This document shows positions 1-7,389 of a stretch of DNA of 64,000 nucleotides, one piece after another; positions within the stretch are counted from its first letter, which is position 1; each line of letters starts with the position of its first letter. Made by a program: the position numbers and the translations under genes. Origin of the DNA: Shewanella hanedai. GTDB taxonomy: Bacteria > Pseudomonadota > Gammaproteobacteria > Enterobacterales > Shewanellaceae. The stretch lies in NCBI RefSeq assembly GCF_007197645.1, contig NZ_VKGK01000006.1, forward strand, positions 62,001 to 126,000, in the 5' to 3' direction. The notes beneath the pieces are model-generated. The model saw nothing but the letters and a program-made list of their open reading frames with translations, was not told the DNA's origin and did no database searches.

Positions 1-72
1 GGCAAATACATCACAATTATCAATTTCGATGTGCTTAATAAGCTTGCTGGCAACAGTGCTATCGGTCGATAG
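1..72 (+). CDS. etrA: FNR/EtrA-type regulator, C-terminal end only
   Basis: The first 23 codons read GKYITIINFDVLNKLAGNSA and end IGR before TAG at 70-72. This matches the known C-terminus of FNR, the oxygen-sensing CRP-family regulator (E. coli ends GKYITIENNDALAQLAGH...). Only the tail after the DNA-binding helix-turn-helix is in the window, so the iron-sulphur cysteines cannot be checked. The position just before uspE and ttcA also fits, because fnr and uspE are neighbours in many gammaproteobacteria. A strong terminator follows directly. Confidence 0.8.
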   Translation, partial: GKYITIINFDVLNKLAGNSAIGR

Positions 73-93
73 AAACCATCAATTCGCTCGATT

Positions 94-129
94 AAAAGCG
101 TCGGTACTGTCAGTACCGACGCTTTTTTT
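94..129 (+). terminator. Rho-independent terminator of etrA/fnr
   Basis: A 13-16 bp perfect stem (arms AAAAGCGTCGGTA and its complement) with a short CTGTCAG loop is followed by a run of T. It lies 20 bases after the FNR stop codon. Confidence 0.9.
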
Positions 130-309
130 ATGCTTTTTGTTTATCTAACCAGACTTTTATCTCATTTTAAATTAATATCAGATAGATAAATAACTTAGCG
201 TATAAAAATGGTATAACGAGTGTTGGTAACGTGCGTTTATTTGATCTAAAACAATGTCTTTTACGCTATGTAGCACATTATTAAAGTACCGAATGAAAAG
301 GGGAAAAAT

Positions 310-1241
310 ATGAAGGAATATAAAAAGCTATTAGTTGTTGTGGACCCAACCAGTGACTCCCAGCCAGCGCTTGCTAGGGCCGTTGAACTCGCAACCCGAA
401 ATCAAGCCAGTATCACAGTATTTCTTTCTATTTTTGATTTTTCCTATGAAATGACCTCAATCTGTCAGGACAAGAGCGCGAAGCGATGAGACAAGGTGTG
501 ATTGCCCAACGCCAAGCTTGGATTGATGAATTAGTCGAGCGTTATTCAACTGCTGATATTCAGATTGAAAGTGAAGTCATTTGGCACAACCGCCCTTACG
601 AAAGTATTATTCAACATGTTATTTCCGAAAACTTCGATCTCATCGTTAAAGGCACTCATGAGCATGACAAGCTTAAGTCAGTGATTTTCACGCCAACTGA
701 TTGGCATCTGATGCGAAAATCACCTGTTCCTGTTTTGTTAGTAAAAGCCCATGATTGGCCTGTTGCAGGCAAAATTTTATGTGCCGTTAATGTTGGGTCT
801 GAAGACGAGGATCACATTAGCCTTAACAGTAAAATCATTGAATATGGTAAAGACTTGGCAGAGATATTTAATGCCGAAGTCCATCTTGTTAACGGTTATC
901 CTGGTACCCCTGTTAATCTTGCGATTGAACTACCTGACTTTGATGCGCATACATACAGCGAAACAATTCGCATGCAACATGAAGAAAGAGTTAGCGAATT
1001 GGCCTTAACCTTAGGGGTTGATGTTGATAACTGTCACGTGAAAGAAGGATTACCTGAAGATGTGATCCCTGATATCGCGAAAAGCTTAGATGCTGAGTTG
1101 GTGATCTTAGGTACTGTTGGTCGAACCGGATTTTCAGCTGCTCTGATTGGTAATACCGCTGAGCATGTTATCGACAGTATTAATTGTGATCTACTGGCCA
1201 TAAAGCCCGACGGTTATAAATCGCCTCTAGACGAGAGTTAG
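310..1241 (+). pseudogene. uspE: uspE, tandem universal stress protein, with a frameshift
   Basis: UspE is a cytoplasmic protein of two universal-stress domains, about 316 residues in E. coli. The frame starting ATG at 310 (MKEYKKLLVVVDP...) gives the correct N-terminus up to YEMTS and then stops at 487-489. The rest (SGQEREAMRQGVIAQR... to KPDGYKSP) continues in another frame that stays open to 1241. E. coli reads YEMTTLLSPDERTAMRQG across this junction, so a single base is missing at about 457-462 (TCAATCTG in place of something like TCAATGCTG). Everything else is intact, including the second-domain GTVGRTG...GNTAE phosphate-binding motif. Either the gene is recently inactivated or the base was lost in sequencing. 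A translation start at 486 would give only a truncated protein. Confidence 0.85.
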
Positions 1242-1274
1242 GCATTTTTAACAGCAAGATTTTGATATATACTA

Positions 1275-1311
1275 CGCGCCCACAATTCAAGTGTTATTAG
1301 GCGCGTTTTTT
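1275..1311 (+). terminator. Hairpin and T-run ending at the ttcA start codon
   Basis: CGCGCC at 1275-1280 pairs with GGCGCG at 1300-1305 and is followed by six T residues ending at 1311. The 19-base loop has a further CAC/GTG pairing. It would end uspE transcription, yet the T-run touches the ATG of ttcA, so it could also act as an attenuator. Confidence 0.5.
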
Positions 1312-2271
1312 ATGTCTGTCGATCTATCAACTCAACAAACCTCCCGATTGAAAAAGCTTCATAAAAAGCTTAGAAGCGAAGTCGGTAAAGCTATCTCCGA
1401 TTACAATATGGTTGAGGAAGGTGATCGGATAATGTGTTGTCTTTCTGGAGGCAAAGATAGTTATGCGATGCTTGATATCTTACTCGACCTACAACAACGT
1501 GCGCCGATTAAGTTTGAAATCGTTGCGGTTAACTTAGATCAAAAGCAACCAGGCTTCCCTGAACACATCCTTCCTGCTTATCTAGATACGTTAGGTGTGG
1601 CATATCACATCTTAGAGAAAGACACTTACTCTATCGTGAAAGATAAAATACCCGAAGGACAAAAGACCTGCTCTTTATGTTCGCGTTTGCGCCGTGGAAC
1701 GCTCTATGGCTTCGCGCAGAAGATTGGCGCAACCAAAATAGCCTTAGGTCACCACCGTGATGACATTATCGAGACGCTGTTCTTGAACATGTTTTTCGCT
1801 GGTAAACAAAAAGCCATGCCGCCTAAACTGCTCTCTGATGATGGTGCCAATATGGTGATCCGTCCGTTGGCGTACTCTCGTGAAAAAGAGATTGCGGAAT
1901 ATGCGGAGTTAAAATCTTTTCCTATCATTCCATGTAACTTATGCGGCTCTCAGGAAAACTTGAAACGAGCATCAGTCAAAGAGATGCTCAATCAGTGGGA
2001 TGTTGAACATCCTGGGCGTATCGAGTCTATTTTCACGGCGATGCAGAATACCTCTCCTTCTCAGGGCGTAGACAGAACACAGTTTGATTTTGTGTCATTA
2101 ACTCGAAATGCTGATGCACCGCTAAAGGGCGAAGTTGCTGAATCTGATCTACCCGCGTTCGATTTTGTCGATGTTTCAAATAATGGTCACATCGACCTTG
2201 ATGCTGCAAGTCAGACACAACGTATTAAAGCTGAGCACAAAATCGATATCGTCAGTACGTATACTCCGTAA
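1312..2271 (+). CDS. ttcA: tRNA 2-thiocytidine biosynthesis protein TtcA
   Basis: TtcA thiolates cytidine 32 of certain tRNAs using ATP and an oxygen-sensitive iron-sulphur cluster. The PP-loop ATP site SGGKDSY is seen near residue 47, and the cluster cysteines in [10 protein letters not shown] and in PCNLCGSQ. The length (about 319 residues) and the near-identity of blocks such as [14 protein letters not shown] and [10 protein letters not shown] to E. coli TtcA make the call secure. I take ATG at 1312 (MSVDLSTQQ...) because family members begin MS- here. A GTG at 1291 would add seven residues, and neither start has a clear Shine-Dalgarno. The gene follows uspE, as in other Shewanella. Confidence 0.95.
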   Translation: MSVDLSTQQTSRLKKLHKKLRSEVGKAISDYNMVEEGDRIMCCLSGGKDSYAMLDILLDLQQRAPIKFEIVAVNLDQKQPGFPEHILPAYLDTLGVAYHILEKDTYSIVKDKIPEGQKTCSLCSRLRRGTLYGFAQKIGATKIALGHHRDDIIETLFLNMFFAGKQKAMPPKLLSDDGANMVIRPLAYSREKEIAEYAELKSFPIIPCNLCGSQENLKRASVKEMLNQWDVEHPGRIESIFTAMQNTSPSQGVDRTQFDFVSLTRNADAPLKGEVAESDLPAFDFVDVSNNGHIDLDAASQTQRIKAEHKIDIVSTYTP

Positions 2272-2297
2272 CTGATGCACGACTAAAAGCCAGTCAT

Positions 2298-2325
2298 AAA
2301 AAAACCAGCAAATGCTGGTTTTTTT
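2298..2325. terminator. Bidirectional terminator between ttcA and the DUF2987 gene
   Basis: AAAAACCAGCA / TGCTGGTTTTT is a perfect stem with A-run on one side and T-run on the other, placed between two convergent genes. Confidence 0.9.
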
Positions 2326-2342
2326 GTCTCACTTATAGCGTA

Positions 2343-2969
2343 TTAGCCATTTGTCCATGGGCTCAGAACTTTAGGTTTAACTGATAGCTGCAGTGTCTTC
2401 AATTCAGAGATTTGCGCTCGACTCAGTCTAAGCTTACCTGTCACAAACTGTTCAGCGCCATCAATCTTAATGGATACTGTACTGTCAGGTTCAAATTCGA
2501 AATTAATGCCTGCGATATCCTCGGTGAAGTAACGCATTGGGAACCCCTGCATTTCACTTAACAGGGCATCCATTTCCGTTTGGATCTGCACAATTTCACT
2601 CTGTTGATAATCTTGTTTTGTTTGCTTTGCTCTTACCTGCATTGCAATATTACAATGCTCAATCTCACCTGTAACATCTAAGTTGATTAACGCTCTATCG
2701 GATTTCAATCGACCATCATAAGGTAAAAAAATGCGTTGATCTTTGGTTACGGTTAAAGGGAATGACTCTTTTTCTGTTGTTATCGAACCACTATTTATTT
2801 GGCATAGTTTTTTGTTCGGTACCGAAAAAGTGAGTTCAACAAGAGGATAATGCCCCTTATTAACCTGTTTTAATCTTTGATAAAACCCCTGATACTCTAA
2901 TGATATAGGAGTGGCTTGTGCTGATGCACAGACAGCGATTAAACAACTAAACAGAAGGCTTTTCTTCAT
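2343..2969 (-). CDS. DUF2987-like secreted protein
   Basis: This is a 208-residue protein with a clear signal peptide (MKKSLLFSCLIAVCASAQA, cleavage after AQA), so it is periplasmic. It has two cysteine positions (KKLCQIN and EHCNIA) that could pair. The body resembles the DUF2987 family of Shewanella and Vibrio, whose function is unknown. Its start overlaps the end of the upstream Bax-like gene by 23 bases, which implies one transcript and translational coupling. DUF2987 is my recollection of the family and would need an HMM search to confirm. Confidence 0.75.
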   Translation of the reverse strand: MKKSLLFSCLIAVCASAQATPISLEYQGFYQRLKQVNKGHYPLVELTFSVPNKKLCQINSGSITTEKESFPLTVTKDQRIFLPYDGRLKSDRALINLDVTGEIEHCNIAMQVRAKQTKQDYQQSEIVQIQTEMDALLSEMQGFPMRYFTEDIAGINFEFEPDSTVSIKIDGAEQFVTGKLRLSRAQISELKTLQLSVKPKVLSPWTNG

Positions 2970-3774
2970 TATTTCCTACTAAGTACTGCTTGTTATGACG
3001 TAACATCTCTAAAAGCTCATCAATATAAGCTTCCTGACGTTCAGAATAGTTCACTAACCCATAGACAAGTTCATCGGCTGTGGGTTCTTTATTTTGTGCT
3101 CGCATGTCGGCACGGATAGAGCGTAATAAAGCGTAAGCACCATTTGAATTCAAATTGCGCATATACGAAGCCACCGAGTCTTCAACGGTTTTATACACCG
3201 CCACTTCGTGTGACATGCCTGATGTGCGTGACTGAGGGACTAAGCCACAGCCTTTTCTAAAGCACCATTGACCAAAGAAGTTAAGTCCCTCTCTGGCAAA
3301 TCGTGAACTTCCCCAGCCAGTTTCATTGGCCGCTTGAATAAGCACCATAGATTCTGGAATGATATCCGCCCTTACCAATAACTTTTGCAGTGTTTCAGCG
3401 TTAATGGCTCGCGGAGAATACTGGTATTTATTTGAGATCTCTTCGATACGAAAATATTCAGCATCTGTCAGCGTTAAACCGTCATTGATGTGCTGAAGAG
3501 ATCGCTGTAGAAAAAGGCGTTCATCACTGATGATCCCATTTTGAAGCCTAACCCAAGGACGTAAGTAGTCGAAGAAAGCTTGTTTTTTATCACTCACAAG
3601 GGGAATTGATGCAAAATCAGGGATTAAACTTAGGTGTTGTTTATTCTCAATTAACGCGCCTAACTCATGCTCTTTCTTATCTTTCGTTTCTATAAAGTTA
3701 AGTTTTACTAAAATAAAAGCGAGTATCACAACACTTAACGATACTGTTAATTTACCAATTCTTCCTGTTTTCAT
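2947..3774 (-). CDS. Bax-like membrane-anchored glucosaminidase
   Basis: The protein has an N-terminal signal anchor (hydrophobic LTVSLSVVILAFILVKL) followed by a mannosyl-glycoprotein endo-beta-N-acetylglucosaminidase domain like that of E. coli Bax. The lysozyme-fold motif is seen in QAANETGWGSSRFA, with the probable catalytic Glu in NETGWG, and in NFFGQWCFRKGCG and LVNYSERQEAYIDEL. It probably cuts peptidoglycan glycan strands at the inner-membrane face of the periplasm. I chose ATG at 3774 (MKTGRIGK) because GAGAAACG stands just upstream; the longer frame to 3837 has no ribosome site. It overlaps the DUF2987 gene downstream. Confidence 0.85.
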   Translation of the reverse strand: MKTGRIGKLTVSLSVVILAFILVKLNFIETKDKKEHELGALIENKQHLSLIPDFASIPLVSDKKQAFFDYLRPWVRLQNGIISDERLFLQRSLQHINDGLTLTDAEYFRIEEISNKYQYSPRAINAETLQKLLVRADIIPESMVLIQAANETGWGSSRFAREGLNFFGQWCFRKGCGLVPQSRTSGMSHEVAVYKTVEDSVASYMRNLNSNGAYALLRSIRADMRAQNKEPTADELVYGLVNYSERQEAYIDELLEMLRHNKQYLVGNNEEKPSV

Positions 3775-3910
3775 TCGTTTCTCTAGTATGAATTCTCGGT
3801 TGAGATTATATGTCAAATGATAGAGATAATAAAACAACAGTTTGGATGGTTATTCTAATGTATAATCACAATTGAAAAATTCTCAGGGTATTCAGGAAGG
3901 AAAAACCCGA

Positions 3911-4810
3911 ATGCAATATAATGCGCTAAACAGATTCGATAATGTAGTTGCAATCGGCGGAGGTCATGGATTAGGCAGAGTTTTATCTACACTCTCTTTC
4001 CTTGGACCTAAACTCACAGGTATCGTTGCTACAACAGACAATGGTGGTTCTACAGGTAGGCTACGTGAACACCAAGAGTGCATCGCTTGGGGAGATCTTC
4101 GTAATTGTTTATCACAGCTAGCCAGTGATCCCTCTATTGGTACTTTATTATTTGAGTATCGCTTTGCGGGTGAAAGTGATTTGTCAGGCCATAATTTAGG
4201 AAACTTAATTCTGCTTGCACTGGATCAGCTGTGTGTCAGGCCACTTGAAGCCGTCAATGTGATTCGTCAGTTTCTGAATATTGAAACTCGCGTCATTCCT
4301 ATGTCAGAAGAACCAACGCACTTAGTGGCCATAGAAGCTTGCGGTAATAAGATATTTGGTGAAACCAATGTCGATGGGATGGTGAGTCACCCTATGGCTT
4401 TGTCACTAGAGCCTATGGTGACAGCAACATGTGAGGCCTGTGATGCGGTCCGTGAAGCTGATCTTGTGATCTTAGGCCCAGGTAGTTTCTTAACTAGCAT
4501 CATGCCTCCCCTTTTGCTACCTAAGTTTGCAGCGGCGTTGGCAGAGTCTCGCGCTGAGGTTATTTTAATCGATAACCTGACTAGAGAGCCCTCCTCTTCT
4601 GCTGATTTTTCGCTAGAACAGAGAATAGACTGGTGCCATCAAGTGCTTGGTGTAAAGGTTATTGACAGAGTGTTGAGCCATTCAGATGAAAGTTATCAGA
4701 CTGGAAACATCGTTTATCGTCCTTTGGTGAGTCAACATCACAAAGGCTTACACGATAAAAGGGCATTAGCTGAGGCGTTGGCCAGTATTGTGTCACCACA
4801 AACGAGCTAA
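3911..4810 (+). CDS. ybhK: YbhK/YvcK-family (GlmR-like) protein
   Basis: This is a cytoplasmic Rossmann-fold protein of the CofD/YvcK group. It matches E. coli YbhK closely: VVAIGGGHGLGRVLS near the N-terminus, TTDNGGSTGRLR, IAWGDLRNCL, FEYRFAG.. LSGHNLGNL and ADLVILGPGSFLTSIMP. YvcK/GlmR in Gram-positive bacteria binds UDP-sugars and links carbon supply to cell-wall synthesis. The job of YbhK in Gram-negatives is not firmly known. Start: ATG at 3911 has AGGAAGG ten bases upstream. The TTG at 3872 would lie almost at the transcription start set by the TATAAT at 3861-3866, so I rejected it. The gene is divergent from the Bax-like gene. Confidence 0.9.
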   Translation: MQYNALNRFDNVVAIGGGHGLGRVLSTLSFLGPKLTGIVATTDNGGSTGRLREHQECIAWGDLRNCLSQLASDPSIGTLLFEYRFAGESDLSGHNLGNLILLALDQLCVRPLEAVNVIRQFLNIETRVIPMSEEPTHLVAIEACGNKIFGETNVDGMVSHPMALSLEPMVTATCEACDAVREADLVILGPGSFLTSIMPPLLLPKFAAALAESRAEVILIDNLTREPSSSADFSLEQRIDWCHQVLGVKVIDRVLSHSDESYQTGNIVYRPLVSQHHKGLHDKRALAEALASIVSPQTS

Positions 4811-4826
4811 GTAATCCCCAAATTTA

Positions 4827-4854
4827 AAAAAGGACAGCATTGCTGTCCTTTTTG
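4827..4854. terminator. Terminator between ybhK and aspC
   Basis: AAAAAGGACAGCA / TGCTGTCCTTTTT is a perfect stem flanked by A and T runs, placed between convergent genes. Confidence 0.9.
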
Positions 4855-4878
4855 TCATCAATACTTATCACAAGACTG

Positions 4879-6072
4879 TTAAAGTACGCTAGCTATGGCC
4901 TTGCAGATCACTGGCATATTGTTCTTGGTCATACCTGCAACACTAATGCGACCTGAGCCTACAATGTACACACCGTGTTCATCTTTTAGCTTCGCGACCT
5001 GTTCTTTAGACAGACCAGAGAAGCTAAACATGCCATTTTGTCTTGAGATAAAGCTGAAATCTTGAGTGACACCTTCTTGCTTTAATGTTTCAACAAACAA
5101 GGTGCGCATTTTAGCGATACGTTCACGCATCTCTTTTAGCTCAGCTTCCCATAGGATTTTCAGTTCAGTATCCGCTAAGATTGTGCTGACGATTAATGCA
5201 CCATGTGCAGGCGGGTTTGAATAATTACCACGAATCGTGCTCTTGACCTGGCTGAATGCCTTTTTCACATCCGCTTCATTCTCTGCAACGATGGTTACTG
5301 CGCCAATACGTTCATTGTACAGCCCAAAGTTCTTAGAAAATGAATTGGCGATTAACAGTTCAGGTACCGCATTAGCAAGAATTCTTAAACCGTTTGCATC
5401 TTCATCAACTCCATCACCAAAGCCTTGATATGCAAAATCAAAAAGTGGGACTAACTCCTGCTTCAAACAGATATCAGCGACGGTATGCCACTGGGATTCG
5501 GTTAAATCGATGCCCGTAGGGTTATGGCAACATCCGTGCAGTAGTACAAGATCGCCAGCTTTTGCTGAACTAAGATCCTCAACCATGGCATCAAAATCTT
5601 TATCATGAGTCTCTGCTTTGTAGTAGCGGTACTCTTTGATAGTAAGAGAAGCTGACTGGAATATATTTTTATGGTTAGCCCAAGTTGGATTGCTTACCCA
5701 AATTGTTTTAGCCTCGGTATTGCGAACTAAGAACTCAGCGGCAACACGAAGCGAGCCTGTACCACCAGGTGCTTGAGCTGTCAGCGCTCTTTTATTTTTA
5801 ACCACTTGGTGGTCATCACCAAACAATAGTGCTTGCACTGCACTGTTATAAGCTTGAACACCTTCAATCCCGAGGTAGTTCTTACTTTCTTCGGTTTTAA
5901 GAAGTCTCTGTTCAGCTAATTTAACTGACTCTAAGATGGGGGTTAACCCAGCTTCATTTTTATAGATCCCCACGCCGAGGTTTACTTTGTTCGTTCTCGT
6001 GTCAGCTTTAAATTCGTCCGTTAGACCTAAAATGGGATCTGCTGGAGCAAGTTCAACCTGGGTAAATATCAT
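4879..6072 (-). CDS. aspC: Aspartate/aromatic aminotransferase
   Basis: This is a PLP-dependent class I aminotransferase that exchanges the amino group of aspartate (or aromatic amino acids) with 2-oxoglutarate in the cytoplasm. The length (397 residues) equals E. coli AspC, and long blocks match it: NLGVGIYK, APGGTGSLR, HGCCHNPTGIDL and DFAYQGFG. The PLP-binding lysine is in NSFSKNFGLYNER (about residue 247), and the substrate arginine is expected in the C-terminal GSGRISVAGM block. AspC and TyrB are hard to separate by eye, so substrate preference is left open. It is transcribed alone, with terminator 4827-4854 at its 3' end. Confidence 0.9.
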   Translation of the reverse strand: MIFTQVELAPADPILGLTDEFKADTRTNKVNLGVGIYKNEAGLTPILESVKLAEQRLLKTEESKNYLGIEGVQAYNSAVQALLFGDDHQVVKNKRALTAQAPGGTGSLRVAAEFLVRNTEAKTIWVSNPTWANHKNIFQSASLTIKEYRYYKAETHDKDFDAMVEDLSSAKAGDLVLLHGCCHNPTGIDLTESQWHTVADICLKQELVPLFDFAYQGFGDGVDEDANGLRILANAVPELLIANSFSKNFGLYNERIGAVTIVAENEADVKKAFSQVKSTIRGNYSNPPAHGALIVSTILADTELKILWEAELKEMRERIAKMRTLFVETLKQEGVTQDFSFISRQNGMFSFSGLSKEQVAKLKDEHGVYIVGSGRISVAGMTKNNMPVICKAIASVL

Positions 6073-6271
6073 GACTGCTTCCTAAAGTATTTGAATGTAG
6101 GGGATTTCAGAGCTCTTTATACCATTGCAAGAGGCCCATAGGTAGTGCGTTTTTATACTAGTAGAAAAAATAGTTCTTAACTGGGATTACACTCATTATA
6201 TTGGGATTTTTTTACATATACAGGATTGGATAAGGGGACTTTTTGAGAATAGTTAAACAGGCATAACGTTA

Positions 6272-6586
6272 ATACCAATTAGTATAAAGATTTGATCGCT
6301 CAGCGAGAGTTTAGCGCTCCTGAGTCAAGGTCATTAATTGCTCCTGCATTAATGACATTCACCACATCCATGTGGCTTGCAGCGAGTGAAGAGCATAGTT
6401 ATTCTATGATCAAGCTCGTTAACACAGCATTAGAACCGCTAAAACTCGCCTGTAAGGAGTGTTTTTGACTGACTACTTCTGTGTTGAATAAACTCATAAG
6501 GGAACAACCATTATGTCATTCATTCGCCTTGAATTAGCTTGCCAAAAATCACTCTGAGTAGATCAACTTCTTATACTGATTGGTAT
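6272..6586. repeat. MITE-like element with 40-bp terminal inverted repeats
   Basis: The 608-base gap between aspC and the tRNA-Leu gene holds no gene but has a 315-bp element. Its left end starts ATACCAATTAGTATAAAG and goes on TTTGATCGCTCAGCG. The right end, read inward from 6586, starts ATACCAATCAGTATAAGAAG and goes on TTGATCTACTCAG. The ends match at roughly three quarters of 40 positions. No transposase is encoded, only a 15-codon ATG frame near 6513. The last 20 bases recur exactly at 55386-55405. This is a non-autonomous, probably dispersed repeat. I see no clear target-site duplication. Confidence 0.7.
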
Positions 6587-6635
6587 AAGAAGTTCTTTCA
6601 TAAAACTTGAGTGACTTGAAGGATATTTCAACATA

Positions 6636-6669
6636 CAAAAAAGCCCCAACTTTCGTTGAGGCTTTTTTG
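6636..6669 (-). terminator. Terminator of the tRNA operon
   Basis: A stem with AAAAAAGCC and GGCTTTTTT arms and a CAAC/GTTG extension follows the tRNA-Leu 3' end on the minus strand and has a T-run in that direction. Confidence 0.85.
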
Positions 6670-6681
6670 TCATCTTAATGA

Positions 6682-6767
6682 TGGTACCCGAGGCCGGACT
6701 TGAACCGGCACGCTTATTCAGCGAGGGATTTTAAATCCCTTGTGTCTACCGATTCCACCACTCGGGC
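6682..6767 (-). tRNA. tRNA-Leu (anticodon TAA)
   Basis: The 86-nt minus-strand sequence starts GCCCGAGTGGTGGAATCGG and ends with CCA encoded at 6684-6682. The anticodon loop TTTAAAA sits in the AGGGA/TCCCT stem, giving anticodon UAA. There is a long variable arm (CGCTGAATAAGCG) as expected for leucine tRNA. It closely resembles E. coli leuZ, including the G1-U72 pair. Confidence 0.95.
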
Positions 6768-6851
6768 AAACTCGTTGACTTTGATGATACGTATTATCGG
6801 TAGTTAATACTGTATGGTTTAAGTTAAACCAAACTCATCACAATCTAAATC

Positions 6852-6925
6852 TGGAGGCGCGACCCGGAGTCGAACCGAGATCGGCGGATTTGCAATCCGC
6901 AGCATAGCCATTCTGCCATCGCGCC
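6852..6925 (-). tRNA. tRNA-Cys (anticodon GCA)
   Basis: The 74-nt cloverleaf reads GGCGCGATGGCAGAATGGC at the 5' end and has CCA encoded at the 3' end. The anticodon arm GCGGATTGCAAATCCGC gives GCA. It is the middle gene of the tRNA operon. Confidence 0.95.
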
Positions 6926-6926
6926 T

Positions 6927-7022
6927 TGGAGCGACATATCGAGTTCGATACAAATAACCGATATGCTATAACTAGGTATCGCACAATTGATTTAAATAAA
7001 GAGTCAACTGAGCTAATGTCGC
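6927..7022 (-). pseudogene. Decayed tRNA-Gly copy
   Basis: On the minus strand this 96-base stretch begins with the same 18 bases as the intact tRNA-Gly next to it (GCGACATTAGCTCAGTTG). It then has an AT-rich insertion of about 22 bases, then GCGATACCT as in the real gene, then a ruined anticodon arm. It finishes with TCGAACTCGATATGTCGC and TCCA, one base different from the real T arm and acceptor end. Both acceptor strands still pair but there is no anticodon stem. It lies between tRNA-Gly and tRNA-Cys, where Shewanella relatives often carry extra tRNA-Gly copies. Confidence 0.85.
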
Positions 7023-7037
7023 ATACCTTAGTAAAAT

Positions 7038-7113
7038 TGGAGCGACATATCGGGTTCGAACCGATGACCTATACCTTGGCAAGGTATCGCTCTACCAACT
7101 GAGCTAATGTCGC
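7038..7113 (-). tRNA. tRNA-Gly (anticodon GCC)
   Basis: The 76-nt cloverleaf starts GCGACATTAGCTCAGTTGG and ends with encoded CCA. The anticodon arm ATACCTTGCCAAGGTAT gives GCC. It is the first gene after the promoter at 7185-7212. Confidence 0.95.
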
Positions 7114-7184
7114 GTCTATAAAGTGTATTTAAAGACTTTGCAATCAGTGTTACTTAACAAGCTTTCCCCTGACTGCGGAATGGC

Positions 7185-7212
7185 ATTCTACCGATTTGTA
7201 CCGTAGAGTCAA
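7185..7212 (-). promoter_or_regulatory. Promoter of the tRNA operon
   Basis: On the minus strand, TTGACT (7212-7207) is followed after 16 bases by TAGAAT (7190-7185) and then a GCC start-region typical of stringently controlled stable-RNA promoters. It is 72 bases upstream of the tRNA-Gly 5' end. Confidence 0.75.
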
Positions 7213-7335
7213 TCATGAAAAACACTAAAAAAGCAGATTTAATACTGACTGGTGCTAAATTAGCCCGATGAGGGTTTTATTGTACAATCCTGAGCTGATT
7301 CAGTGCGTTTGAGCGCTATTTTAATGCAGAAAAGA

Positions 7336-7372
7336 AAAAGCCTCAGACGTCATTAATAAGTCTGAGGCTTTA
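7336..7372 (-). terminator. Terminator of gapB
   Basis: AAAGCCTCAGAC and GTCTGAGGCTTT form a 12-bp perfect stem 18 bases after the gapB stop on the minus strand, followed by Ts in that direction. Confidence 0.9.
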
Positions 7373-7389
7373 AACTGCCTGAAAGCAGA

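Noticed and set aside
241..254. TTGATCTAAAACAA upstream of uspE as an FNR/EtrA box
   Set aside because: Only the left half fits TTGAT-N4-ATCAA; the right half is mismatched and no well-placed promoter was found.
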